Below the pieces are notes generated by a model. The model searched no databases, was not told where the DNA came from, and saw only the letters and a list, made by a program, of their open reading frames with translations. Positions 48,511 to 59,628 of a stretch of DNA of 64,000 bases are shown here, piece after piece. Position 1 is the stretch's first letter. The number at the start of each line of letters is the position of its first letter. The stretch lies in the NCBI GenBank assembly GCA_904066235.2, contig CAJFCV020000001.1, positions 868,001 through 932,000 of the forward strand, written 5' to 3'. A program made the position numbers and the translations under genes. Source of the stretch: Bursaphelenchus xylophilus (lineage: Eukaryota; Nematoda; Chromadorea; Rhabditida; Aphelenchoididae).

Positions 48511-49682
48511 ACAAGGGAATGGTCCCAACGATCCGTGGGATCCACAAATGAAACCTAGATATTCTGAAAGAGCAGGTAAAATTTAGTAGGAATCCGTTTT
48601 TTCTACTTGCCGAATAAGTCTGTGCGACGAGAAATATCGACGAAAAGATCCGACCAAAAAATCGAAAGAGAGAAAAGACGAACCGAAAGGCCTTGGAAGG
48701 CGTCACCAAATAGTCTAGTGGAAAAAGTTCCACGCACAAATCTTTTGGGGGAGGGAGGCTTTGGAGGTTCGAGTCCACCCGGAGCGGATATCTCCGGCTT
48801 GAACCTACGTGTTCATTACTGTATTCTACAGTTACATAAAAAAATTTTTTTGTTTATTGACCTGTTTTGCAAGGTTTGTTGCAAAATTTTAAGAAAAGTT
48901 GACACTTCGGCATTATTTTTGACAAGCATGATGTCGACATAGTGGTATTTTCAAGACACTTCTACTCGATTCTGGAAGTTTGTATAGGATCTTGCAGATC
49001 TTTTTCGGTTTCCCAAAAAGGATGTTGCCAAAATCTCACCTTTTCATAAAATTTTGCAAGAAAAGTTGAAAAGAGAACTTTTGGGTTCTTGCGTCAGCGT
49101 GTAGTAGACCGCGTGAATATTTACGAAAAAATCGATTTTAAGTTTTTTGGTTTAAAATGGCGGTGGACATGTGTTTAACAAATGCCCAAATTATTTTTGT
49201 CAAATTCTGCCCGGAAGGTATAAAATTTGCATAAATTTGTCTTCTTTGGACCTGGCGGCATCATAAAAAGAGGTAATGACCAGTGATTGCCACGGCTTCG
49301 GATGCAAAAAACCTTGTAAAACAGGTCAAGAAACAAAAAAAATTTTTTTTTATAACTGTAGAAAACAGTAATGAACAAACACGTAGGTTCAAATCCGGAG
49401 ATGTCCGGCTCCGGGTGGACTCGAACCTCCAAGGCCTCCCTCCCCCAAAAGATTTGTGCGTGGAACTTTTTCCACTAGACTATTTGGTGACGCCTTCCAA
49501 GGCCTTTCGGTTCGTCTTTTCTCTCTTTCGATTTTTTGGTCGGATCTTTTCGTCGATATTTCTCGTCGCACAGACTTATTCGGCAAGTAGAAAAAACGGA
49601 TTCCTACTAAATTTTACCTGCTCTTTCAGAATATCTAGGTTTCATTTGTGGATCCCACGGATCGTTGGGACCATTCCCTTGT
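48511..49682. repeat. Inverted pair of ~370-bp elements with tRNA-like A and B boxes
   Basis: The arms 48511-48876 and 49310-49682 are almost identical in inverted orientation around a 433-bp spacer. Each holds TAGTCTAGTGG (A-box-like, 48711-48721) and GGTTCGAGTCC (perfect B box, 48766-48776) 55 bp apart, as in a tRNA gene, but no 7-bp acceptor stem forms. This suggests a tRNA-derived SINE or Pol III pseudogene duplicated as a fold-back. The 89-codon frame that recurs in both arms is a by-product. Confidence 0.65.
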
Positions 49683-50957
49683 CAGACTCTCCTCATTTTC
49701 CATGCTCTCTCAAAAAAAAGCTTGCGTAATATCCCAGCGGCGAGTTCAAAACTTGCGCTAAAAGTCTCAACGGTTGCTATACGGTCTATTTAGACTGTGT
49801 ACGCAAAACTTGGAGACAATCGAAATGCACAAACACCCCTGCGACTGAAGAAATTGCTGGCTGATGGGGATAAGAATCGTAGATAAGTTTAGGTGCAGCT
49901 AGACGTCGGAGACCAACGGGAGAGGAGAGATAACGAAACTTTGTGTAATGAGACGGGCAATCAAGGGGTCTCGAAAAGCGGATGGGTGTAAAATACGACC
50001 ATAAAAGGGGTTATTGAAAGCTGAAGAAATTGTGTTGCTGTGCGGACTAAAACGATTTTTGCTGCTTTTTTCGACCGGTCGACAATCTGAAATTGAGTCA
50101 AAATTAGAAACAGGACCATAAGAGATGTTTATAAAGTCATTTTACCACGGAAATATTCGATATCAACAGAGAAAAATTGAGATTTTAAATTTTTAACGGA
50201 AAAAATGACAAAATCGGGGGAAAAACAAATTTTTCTAGGAAAAAATCAATGAAAATTGGCTTCAACTTTCAGCAGAGTCTATGTAATATCATGAGAAATA
50301 AATATTTCAACGTTTCAATAAGTCAAATCCAAGAAAATCAAGTCAAAATCGGGCAAATTCCAAGATTCTATGGATAACATTTTAGCCTTTAGTTTCACCC
50401 CTCAAAATCCAATCTTATCTCGCTGATTGAATCCTGCGGACCCTGCTGGACTCTCTGTACGATCGTTGCGATCGCTTCGGCTTCAGTACAATAAAATTCG
50501 TGGCGAAATTCGTGGGGGAATTTTCGTCATTTGAAGAGATTCTCTTCTTCCTTCAAGTGGCTAATCCCAATGCCCGCACAAATCGGGCAGAGGAGTGGTG
50601 GGGCTGGAGATAGAGAGGAGATATCTCTAGATCCCTTTATCTGCACACGGCCCCCCGACTCCTAAACAGCCTTGCCTTCGCTTTCGCTCTTAATCAGCCC
50701 CCCTTCTCTCTTTCGCCCCACAGCGAAAACGATGGGGGGAATCAAGGGTGGGGAGAAGGGAGAGCGTAGTGTAAAATCAAGATCGAAAGTGTGATTGTAC
50801 TGGCTTTCGAATTGGGGCTAATGATAAGATAGATTGGGTGATGAGAACAGCGCGCTTGAACAGAAATTTGAACCCTTCAAAGGCAGCGAGACGCATGGAG
50901 AAGTTGGCTCGATATCTGCGGTTGTAATCGTTATGATAAAAGGCGACAGGGGTGAAC
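49683..50957. other. Noncoding region
   Basis: Contains one TCGACCGGTCGA (50071-50082), a GTAAAATACG copy (49988) and a purine-rich block (50690-50780). No exon recognised. Confidence 0.4.
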
Positions 50958-51902
50958 GCCAGGATTTCCACCTCCTCGGCACTCCACATTTATGAGCCTT
51001 GGAAGACCAGGGATCCTTGTAAGTCCGAGGGTGGAACAAAGAAGATTACAGAGGACTTATGGATGTAATGTTAGATGTCTGCAAGACTTTCTCTATGTTT
51101 GGGATCACATGTCATTTATGGAAATGTAATTCGCGATTGCAAGCCGTATAGGGAGCTTTCCGTTCACCTGGAGCTTGGCTATGGTCACCTTTGATCATTC
51201 TGGGTCTTGTGTGCTCTTTTCGACTTTAAAAGACGAGCGAATGAGGCGAACCCTATAGTCACGAAGGGTAAAACTCGAGTAGAAGTTTAAAAACATCCGT
51301 ACAATAAATCTTGCCTATAACGAACAATCTCAAAGGTCCCAGAAATCCATTGTAGGCCAACCTCCGTACCACGAACACTTTCTATAACGAGTAAATTTGT
51401 TGATCCCTTGTGATTTGTTGCGGTCCACAGTTTTCCGAATCGTAAGGGACCAAGAAATTTACTCGTTCTATAAGAGGTTTGTACTACAGAGGTTCGTCTT
51501 GGCCTAAGATTGACTCTTGAGACCTTTGAGATTGTTCATAATATACAGGATTTATTGTACGCCAGTTTTTAAACTTCTACTCGAGTTTTACCCATCGTGG
51601 CGTTTGTTTTCACCTCATTCTCTCGCCGTTTAAAGTCGAAAAGAGCACAGAAGACCCGGAATGATCAACAATAACCTTAGCCAAGCTCCAAATGAATGGA
51701 GAACTCCTTATACGGCTTGCAATCGCAAATTACGCTTCCGTAGATGACATCTGATCCCAAACATACAGAAAGTCTTGCAGACATCTAGCATTACATCCAT
51801 AAGTCCTCTGTAATCTTCTTTGTGCCACCCTCGGACACACAAGGATCCCTGGTCTTCCAAGGCTCGTAAATATAGCGTGCCGCGAAGGTGGAAATCCTGA
51901 CC
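50958..51902. repeat. ~945-bp fold-back palindrome
   Basis: The left arm (GCCAGGATTTCCACCTCCTC, CCTTGGAAGACCAGGGATCC, TTTTCGACTTTAAAAGACG, TTACTAACG-type blocks) is mirrored in the right arm (ending AGGTGGAAATCCTGACCT), with scattered differences and a loop near 51400-51450. Central blocks such as TATAACGAGTAAATTT and CCTCCGTACCACGAAC resemble pogo/Tigger-type termini. No transposase. Confidence 0.75.
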
Positions 51903-53180
51903 TGCAGGAAAGAAAGAAACAAAGATTCCGCTATCATTCCTCAAATACCTCCGGACTTGCGTCAGTCCACAAAAACGTTAAGAAAGATTAAAACTAGCCC
52001 GGATTTGGTAACAAAAAGTATCACAGAGATACAAAAAATACTTTATTTAAAGAGAGGAGGTTGTGTGGATAGTCTTTGAGACCTTTTTCGAGTCGCAAAA
52101 AGTATCCAACAAAATTGCAAGCCACTCTCTTCAAAATAAAGCATTTTTGCATCTCTATGATACTTTTTGATACCAAATTTGGATACCTTTTGATCACTTT
52201 TTCCTCCTTTTTGACAATTAAACTAGCTCCGACATTCCTAAGGGGCTAATAAAAATTTTGAAAGATCCAGAAGCCTCTAAAACATTCAAAATTTAGATGA
52301 AACATAATCCAGCCCCTAAAGCCCTCACAGCTAGCCCTCAATAAATCTGAGCGTCGCAAAATCCCCTAAAATCCCAAATTCTCGACGAATATATTATCCG
52401 TCAGCCTTTGAGGACCGTTCGAATCCCTTAATCATTTTCCGCTCTTTCGGCCGTACCCAGAACCCCCACGTAATGCTCGTTGGTGCCGGGGATTATTCTC
52501 CAGACAATACAGAGATTACCCTGAATAATCGCCATCTCCACATTGATTAATTTTTGCAATCTACGTCGAGATTGACAGAGATTGGATTGGAAGAGAAAGG
52601 TGTTCGGGAATGGAGTGAATCACGCAGAACGTGAGGGATGAATCCTCACGTTTTCTGCAGAGAATAGGCTTGGAATGCAGGAGGGATATGGAAAAATGGA
52701 TTTTTGATGACTTGTAATCGCCGGAGAATAGGCTTGGAATGCAAGAGGGATATAAAAAAAATGGATTTTTGATGACTTGTAACTTAATAAACAGTTTAGC
52801 CACTGAAAATCTTCAATTAACGGCTTCCAAAAAAAGAACAGAGCTTGTTTTTGCGGCAAAAAGATTTAGTTTTGAAATTTTGAGGGAAAAATTTAGCAAA
52901 ACAGGCTTAGGATTAGAAGACGCAAGCGTTTGTGTAAAAAATTACAAAACGACGGCAAACAGATTGAAAACCAAAAACGCTTAGTCTAAAAGCCGCGTTA
53001 AAGAGCGCTAAAACTGTTTGTTATAGAAAGATTTTGTTGTATTTGAGATTTGAACAAACTCAAATACAACAAAATTTCTCTGTCACAAGCGACTTTTGCG
53101 GTCTTCAACGAGATTTTTAGACAATTACGGGCCTCTATTTAATGAATACCTTATACAACTAATAATTTTCTTGTGACTTT
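51903..53180. other. Noncoding region with a 66-bp duplication
   Basis: 52660-52785 is a two-copy tandem (AGAATAGGCTTGGAATGCA, then AAAATGGATTTTTGATGACT). 52130-52205 has GATACTTTTTGATACC pieces as at 15960. The region otherwise appears unique. Confidence 0.45.
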
Positions 53181-53200
53181 TGCAATTCGATGTATTGCGG

Positions 53201-53605
53201 TTAATACGGTGGAACCTCTTTACATATAAATTCTGTACTATAAAAGCAGTCTATAGCAAACGATTTCAGAGGTCCGAGAGGACGATTTTAAGGCCAAATT
53301 AACCTCAATACAACAACACCTCATATAACAAAAAATTTTTTGTTTTTCGCTGTACCAACGTTCCGCCTTGAATCTATCCGTCTGTCGGGAAAATAATGTG
53401 GATTTGTCGCGCCTTGGATCGCCCATCATCGCTTCGCAACGGCTAGCCGCGACTAGGGATTTGGTGCGCCACCGCGACAAGAAATTCTGCTGCGACAAAT
53501 CCACATTATTTTCCCGACAGACGGATAGATTCAAGGCGGAACTCTAGTATAGCGAAGAACTAAAAAAGTTTTGTTATATGAGGTGTTGCTGTCACCCTCT
53601 GGCCT
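53201..53605. mobile_element. Pogo-like remnant containing a TCTGTCGGG MITE
   Basis: TACGGTGGAACCTCTTTACA at 53205 resembles a pogo/Tigger terminus after TA. The arms CAACACCTCATATAACAAAA and TTTTGTTATATGAGGTGTTG flank the TCTGTCGGGAAAATAATGTG MITE (53376-53531). The inverted repeat continues outside the MITE through TTCCGCCTTGAATCTATCCG and its complement. Confidence 0.6.
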
Positions 53606-56429
53606 CGATAATACGATCAAAAGTCACCGCTATTAAATTCGAAGCCCTTTCTCAAATGGCGTTCATAGAAATTGCGCCGCTAATCTCTACCTATACCCAA
53701 ATCCAATAGTCTAATCTCCTCCTCGGATTTACAGCGCACAACGTCAAGATTATCCCGCGTGCCACGTCGACCGACGTGTTCAAGGTAGTAATCGGGAAAG
53801 AAGGCCATAAAAATTGCAAGCCTTGCAAAGCCCAAGGCCGGAATTAGCAAATCTTTGGCCCGGATCTTTGCCCCCCACATACCAGAAAGATTATGAATTT
53901 GCAGACAGCGAATTAATGCCTCAGGAGATGGGGGAAAAGGACATAAAGTTGGATGCACCATTATCTGTCCTGTAAATCAAACAAAGTTCATGGCCTTCGC
54001 ATCGGAAACGGGGCCCCTTTTTCTTTCGCCCCACGCCGACAAGGGGATCCGCCGCAAATTTTTTGGGGAACTTTAAGTAAATTAAACGATAAAAAGAGAT
54101 ACATCGTACTGTATGCAAGGGTTGGAGTGCTGTAAAATCGAATTTGAGGCCAAAATTGGGGTGATATAGGCAAATTTTTTACGATAAATTCAAGAGGAAA
54201 GCTGATGACTAAACGCAAACATATGACGTCATTGAACAAGCAACTAATAAAAAGTATTTTTCAACTAATAAAAAGTATTTTCAATCAGATTACTCATACG
54301 AAAAAAGCCGAAAATTGCGAAAATCATAAATTTTTACTCAAAAATCGCAAAAAATGCAATTTCAAGCCAAGAAACACTCTGAAATTACGCCTCAACAATA
54401 ACACAATGTCAAGCCGACCTTACACCGCGGAATGCCCGAGGCCTTGGGCGCTCACACATTGAGAATAATTCTCGTTTCTCCGCTCGGACATACGAAAAAA
54501 CGTAAAAACGAAAAAATGCTGGCGGCCCTAACGAATAATTTTCGCCGGATTAGGAATTCGTTTACAACGCGTGCCGCTCGTACAGCGTTTACAAGAGCCA
54601 TGGTCGTTGATGAGTGGTCGCCAAAGGGCCTAGCCGACATTCGGCAAGAACTTTGTGAGAAGCCGAAATGTAGGGCAAGTACAAGATTTTTGATGGCGAA
54701 AACGGTTTCGCCGAAAAATACAAGTATTGCGGAGTCGCATTGGATGTAAAATACAATCCATGTAACGTAGTAAGGGCTGTGAATTCAAGTAGTATCATCA
54801 AGATTTAGCACGAGACCCGTAATCTTCGCAATTACGAGTAATAATGGTATTATCTCCACTAATACTGGTCTAAATCCCAATTCTAATTGGATTTTCTCAA
54901 CGCCCTGAGGATCTATGAGAGTCTTTTCGATCAAAAGAATCAAGTTTCTATCGTATTTTACGTCCTTCACGTTTTTTCCGATAACTGGTTTTCCCGGCCG
55001 TCGGACTACTTTTTAACGGCTTATAACTTGGGGACGGGTTGTAAAATTTTAGTAAGCCCTTAGATAGTAATGTAAAGTAAGACGTGAGGCACCAGAAAAC
55101 ACAAAACACTAAGAAATTTCTAGATTTTTTTGGCATTTAAAACCTCGGAGAAAGTGGGCTCCGAAATCGATTTTCGGAAATTTTAAAGCCTCTAAAACTT
55201 AACGAAAAATTTTCACATTTGGAAGATATCTAGACAGCAGCATAGACAAGCCAAAAACTCATCGAATGATGTGTGTTTCAATGAGGTTTTGGGATTTTTT
55301 GAGCACCCAAAACCCCAACGAAATTGGGCTCCCAAAGTCTGCGCTTCCACTTTCTCCCCGCAGAGTCTGATGCGGTAAAACGAAGCCCCCACTCCGCTCT
55401 TTTCTCCCCCCTTCTGAATATTCATGTGTGTGGAGAAGGGGAATGGGGGGCTGGGGCGAAGAGAAACGGCCCTTTTTCTCTTTTCGAAAAAAAAAGAAAT
55501 TTTCTTTTTGAGCGAAAACCGTCCGGCTGGCTGCAGAGAGAGAGAGACGACGACGACGAGGCCTCTGAAGCTCTTCGTCGTCGTCGTTTCTCCTGCTCTT
55601 CGGGCGTCCGCGCTAGTGGCTGGGCGAAGGGGGGCGAAAGAGAGAGAGACGGGGGGTTGAATTCCAGAATCCACGGACCGAAAGACGATACAATGTAGAC
55701 ATTTTCTCCTTGCATATTCATCGTGCGGCGGGCCGAGGCATTTGCATAGGGCTTAGGGGAAAATTTCGGCAAAATATGGGATACGGATGAGCGGAAATAC
55801 TATGAAAACGTCTAGACCAAAAATCAGGCCATCAAAAAAAAGCATTTTTGCGACAAACTGCCGGATTGGTTCAGGGTGATAAAAAATTCAACCATGAGAT
55901 CAAACTTTACTGAAATTTGGTATCAAAAGCTCGCATGGAAACATAAAAAGACTGTCGATTTTGAAGAGAGTGCCTTGGACTTTTATTGGAGACCTTTTGC
56001 GACTAGAAAAAAGCCTCAAAAGGTTTCCAATCAAGCTACATCCTTCAAAATCAGACTTGTGTTTCCATGAGACTTTTTGCTACCAAATTCGGGCTCATTT
56101 TGATCACAAATTTAACTTTTTTCGCGGCCGGGACCAGCATACAAGTGAGAAAATCTTGTGGCCCACAAAAATTTTTTAAATAAAAAAAAATCAAAATCCA
56201 TAAACTAAAATCTCTAAAAATCCCATCAAAAATCCTCCAAAGCCTCCGAGAACTCTTATCTAATAAAATACGACGAGTAATCAATGTGCGATTTTATCGT
56301 CGCCTCACTTTCCTTTTCCCTCTTTTATGTATGGCGCGTCTTCCACTTTCGCTCCGCTATTGTGCATGAATCATGATGACACACCGCAGACGTAACAAAG
56401 ATTAGCCAAACAAATCCGAGCGGCTGATC
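53606..56429. other. Noncoding region with strand-biased tracts
   Basis: 53680-53960 has a 93-codon minus frame with an acceptor-like start, but no donor or homologue. 55395-55670 is purine/pyrimidine-biased with a short GACGACGACGACG/CGTCGTCGTCGTC hairpin (55547-55589). 55850-56110 is a decayed inverted repeat. Confidence 0.4.
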
Positions 56430-56876
56430 TCTTCAAGCCATGCCGTGCGGAAAGTGCGGGGAAAGCTCGGCCTTTCTGCGATAAGTTTGCATATCAGGCT
56501 GTCGGGAAAATAATGTGGATTCGTCGGGGCTTGGAATCGCCCATCATCGCTTTGCGACGGCTAGCCGCGGCTGGAGGTTTGGTGCGCGACTGAAACAAGG
56601 CGAGACATTTTGGCTGTGACAAATCCACATTATTTTCCCGACAGACTGGTAGTAGTCTTGTAGCGACAAATAATGTGGATTTCTCGCACCAAAATGTCTC
56701 GCCACGTTGCAGTCGCGCACCAAATCTCCAGCCGCTCTAGTCGTCGCAAAGCGTTGATAGGCGATTGCAAACCGCGACGACTCCACATTATTTTTCCGAC
56801 AGACTGATATGCAAACTTATCGCAGAATGGCCGAGCTTTCCCCGCACTTTCCACACGGCATGGCTTGAAAAGATCT
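56430..56876. repeat. 447-bp palindrome: two opposed TCTGTCGGG MITEs with mirrored flanks
   Basis: MITE 56490-56648 and a partial inverse MITE 56655-56810 face each other. The mirror symmetry extends into non-MITE sequence on both sides: CAAGCCATGCCGTGCGGAAA, GCGGGGAAAGCTCGGCC and TGCGATAAGTTTGCATAT at the left recur inverted at the right. Confidence 0.8.
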
Positions 56877-58263
56877 TATAATGGGTTCTAAGGCGCGACC
56901 AATCTACATAATCTTCCTGACGGACTGATATCTGGCTTTTACTGCTTTTTCGGACAAAAAATCCCTAATCAGCGCGTTTCCAATCAATGCAAAACACACA
57001 TAAAAAATATCTGCCGACCAATTAGCCTGTGGCTTCGCCACAAGCCTGTCATGGCAAGCAGAAAATCCTTCAAGGCATGATTAATTTCCGGGAAGATCCC
57101 CGGACAGCCCCACTCCATGGAGGAAGGCGAATTGAATCTTCCATTGAAGAGCGGGGCTAATAGTGCAAGGAGAAGATATCAGCTGCCCGCTTTTCGTTTT
57201 TTTTTTTGTATTTTTCTTATCCTTTATCTTATAAGCGGGAAAAAAGCTTGCGGCGGAAGCGATCCACACAATGGCTAGCCTTTCGGGGCGAAACGAGCGG
57301 GGAGAATTTTGACGAGGCAGATGCTGGGGTATGACAAGGGGAGGCTCGTGAATGTAGGGCAAAGATTTTGAATTTTGGAGGCATCTGGCAGTAAGTATGC
57401 AAGGAGAAAGTTCTAGAGCAAAAAAATTCTTTGGCTTCTATGAGAAGAATTTTCAAATCACGTTAAATTGGACGGTTAATATTCAAAAGATTATGGCTAA
57501 TAAAAAGTAATACGCATCAAGAGGTCATACGATTCCGTATATGCAAAATAAAACTAATAAAAATTCAAAATTCTCTCTTCAATTATCCACACTAAAGGGT
57601 ATCAAATTTAAAATTTTCGCAATCTTCGGCCTAAAAATATCGAGTTTTTGCAAAGCGCAAGTTAAAAAATGTCACACATGTCTCAGCAAACTCTACTCTT
57701 TATCTATTCCATGTTTCAACAAGATCCGATAGTCATCATGGGTTACTGTAACCAAATTTTTTTTGTTAAAAAAATCTCAAAATCCCCTGTAATTTATCGC
57801 GGCCATCATTCCCTTTCAATCCCCTATTATTTCCAGTCCCATTACCCCCGTCCAATAACAGTCAAATGTTCGCCGAGTATACAATCGAAAATGTCGTCGA
57901 GAAAAGAGGGGGGACGCCCGAGAAAATTGGCGGAGCAAAAACGCGGGGAGATAACGGGGTGGGGGCGAAAAACGATTCCCTTTCAAGCGGGGGCCCCCCG
58001 ACGAAAATAAAAGACTTCGGCCGCGTCCTTTCTTCTCCTCCCCTCGAGCAAAAGACGAAGAAGAAGAAGAAAAAAGAAGTAAAACAGTACAACAAAAAGA
58101 CGGGGGGAAAGGAGGCCCGACCAGAAATGTTCGTTGTATGAGAGGCAAGACGATGGCTGGGACGAATGGTCTGGAAGCCAAATGGTAAACTATAGTACAA
58201 ACAATCATCGAAAAAGGCCAATACTTCGGGAATGTTCCGATTTTTTTGCGTCAACTGGGATGT
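56877..58263. other. Noncoding region; purine-rich tract with an AT-hook-like frame
   Basis: 57880-58120 is purine-rich. Two overlapping plus frames are open there; one contains RKEGGRPRKLAE, an AT-hook-like motif, near 57900. Composition alone could produce it, and no splice structure supports a gene. Confidence 0.35.
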
Positions 58264-58402
58264 CTATCAGTCTGTCGGGAAAATAATGTGGCTTCGTCGG
58301 GCCTTCAAATCATCGGTTTGCGCCGGCTACTATCAGTCTGTCGGGAAAATAATGAGCATTCTGCCGCATCGATGAATTCGCTCATTATTTTCCCGACAGA
58401 CT
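58264..58402. mobile_element. Two TCTGTCGGG-family ends in tandem
   Basis: 58264-58330 is a left-truncated GTGG-type copy. 58331-58402 is a minimal copy (TATCAGTCTGTCGGGAAAAT ... TTTTCCCGACAGACTATC) only about 75 bp long, of the GAGCA subtype. Confidence 0.7.
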
Positions 58403-58872
58403 ATCAAAGAACGACACTTTTCACATCGTGTTTTAAAAATAAAAAAATTCGGTTCATTCTGAGGGATCAGCGAGACTTCAATTTAAAAATACACAACATT
58501 AAAATTCGACAATCCATTTTTTTTCCTCACCCGCAAAGTGTCCACAAAAAAATGTCACAAGGTTTCATTATTTACAACACGCCCTAACATTACACATATT
58601 AGATCTGTAATATGCCATAAAGGGGATTATTCGGGCCCGGAAAGTGGAGTAATTTTGTGAAATGAGGAAATTAACAACCACTTAGGCTAAGGAAAATCGG
58701 CTTCCCGCCGGTTTCGACACCTGAAAGCCGCAAATTTAGGGCTTGATGGAAAAAAAATATTGAAATCGTTGAAAGCGCGAAAGGATTTGAAAATACGTGC
58801 GAAAACGATATGTTGAAAAGTGTGGTCGTAGCACTGTGAAAAAGCAGCGATAAATGATAAAAAATCTCTCAT

Positions 58873-59335
58873 TCCAAACGCTCTTTTATTATGACACATG
58901 GTCAATCTATAAACCCGATTTTTTGGTTGGAAAAATATCTTTACTGCCCTCTGCACAGTGGAGTGGGTATAAACCGAAAGTATAAACTAAAATTTGCAGG
59001 ATCAGCCTGGATACTTGACGGTATTTGTCGATGAGAGGCTCAGGAAAATGGGGGATACGGTTAGCGAAAAATTTTTCTTGGTATATATCTTTCCGTATTT
59101 CGGGCAAATCCACAAAGATATATACCAACAAAAATTTTTCGCTAACCGTATCTCCTCATTTCCTTACTCTTTCACCGGCAAAGGCCGTCAAGAATCTCTG
59201 CTGGGCCCGCAAATTTGAGTTTATACTTTCGGTTTATACTCCCACCCCACTGTGCAGAGAGCAGTAAAGATATTTTTCCAACCGAAAAATCGGGTTTATA
59301 GATTGACCATTTGTCATAATAAAAGAGCGTTTGGA
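58873..59335. repeat. 463-bp fold-back palindrome
   Basis: TCCAAACGCTCTTTTATTAT at the left and ATAATAAAAGAGCGTTTGGA at the right. The arms pair through CTATAAACCCGATTTTT, ACCGAAAGTATAAACT and TACGGTTAGCGAAAAATTTT with few differences; the loop is near 59105. Confidence 0.8.
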
Positions 59336-59454
59336 AAGTAAAAATTTTATAGATCTGCGAAGATACGATCACCCGATCTATTATATCCTTCCTGGAAATG
59401 GGGGAAAGTGGATTTCCAAGTGCGTTTCGGAAAAAACACAGACTTTTTTTAACG

Positions 59455-59628
59455 AATCTTGAGACTTCTGAGAAAGAAAAATTGTGAAAAATTATTAAAC
59501 TAATGATTTTAGCGGTCGAATATTTGTCCAGAGGAACTAAGATCATACCTCTAGACAAATATTTGACCGTTGAAGTCATTAGTTTAATGATTTTTTACAA
59601 TTTTTCTTTCTCAGAAGTCTAGATTCGC
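59455..59628. repeat. ~174-bp palindrome
   Basis: GACTTCTGAGAAAGAAAAAT and ATTTTTCTTTCTCAGAAGTC are the arms. They continue through ATTAAACTAATGA and AATATTTGTC to a small loop around 59540. Confidence 0.8.

Noticed and set aside
48690..48790. A true tRNA gene with a long variable arm
   Set aside because: A and B boxes are present, but the acceptor stem cannot be paired and the T stem has a mismatch; treated as tRNA-derived repeat.
48509..49729. 89-codon frame repeated in two places (a possible duplicated gene)
   Set aside because: The two frames are the same strand of an inverted SINE-like repeat. The frame overlaps tRNA-like promoter boxes and has no start context.
53680..53961. 93-codon minus frame beginning after a TTTACAG acceptor
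   Set aside because: Plausible codons, but no donor at its end and no homologue recognised; recorded as a weak candidate only.
55213..55772. Overlapping 116-153-codon frames
   Set aside because: Same cause: GA-rich and GAC-repeat tract. No consistent frame or splice sites.
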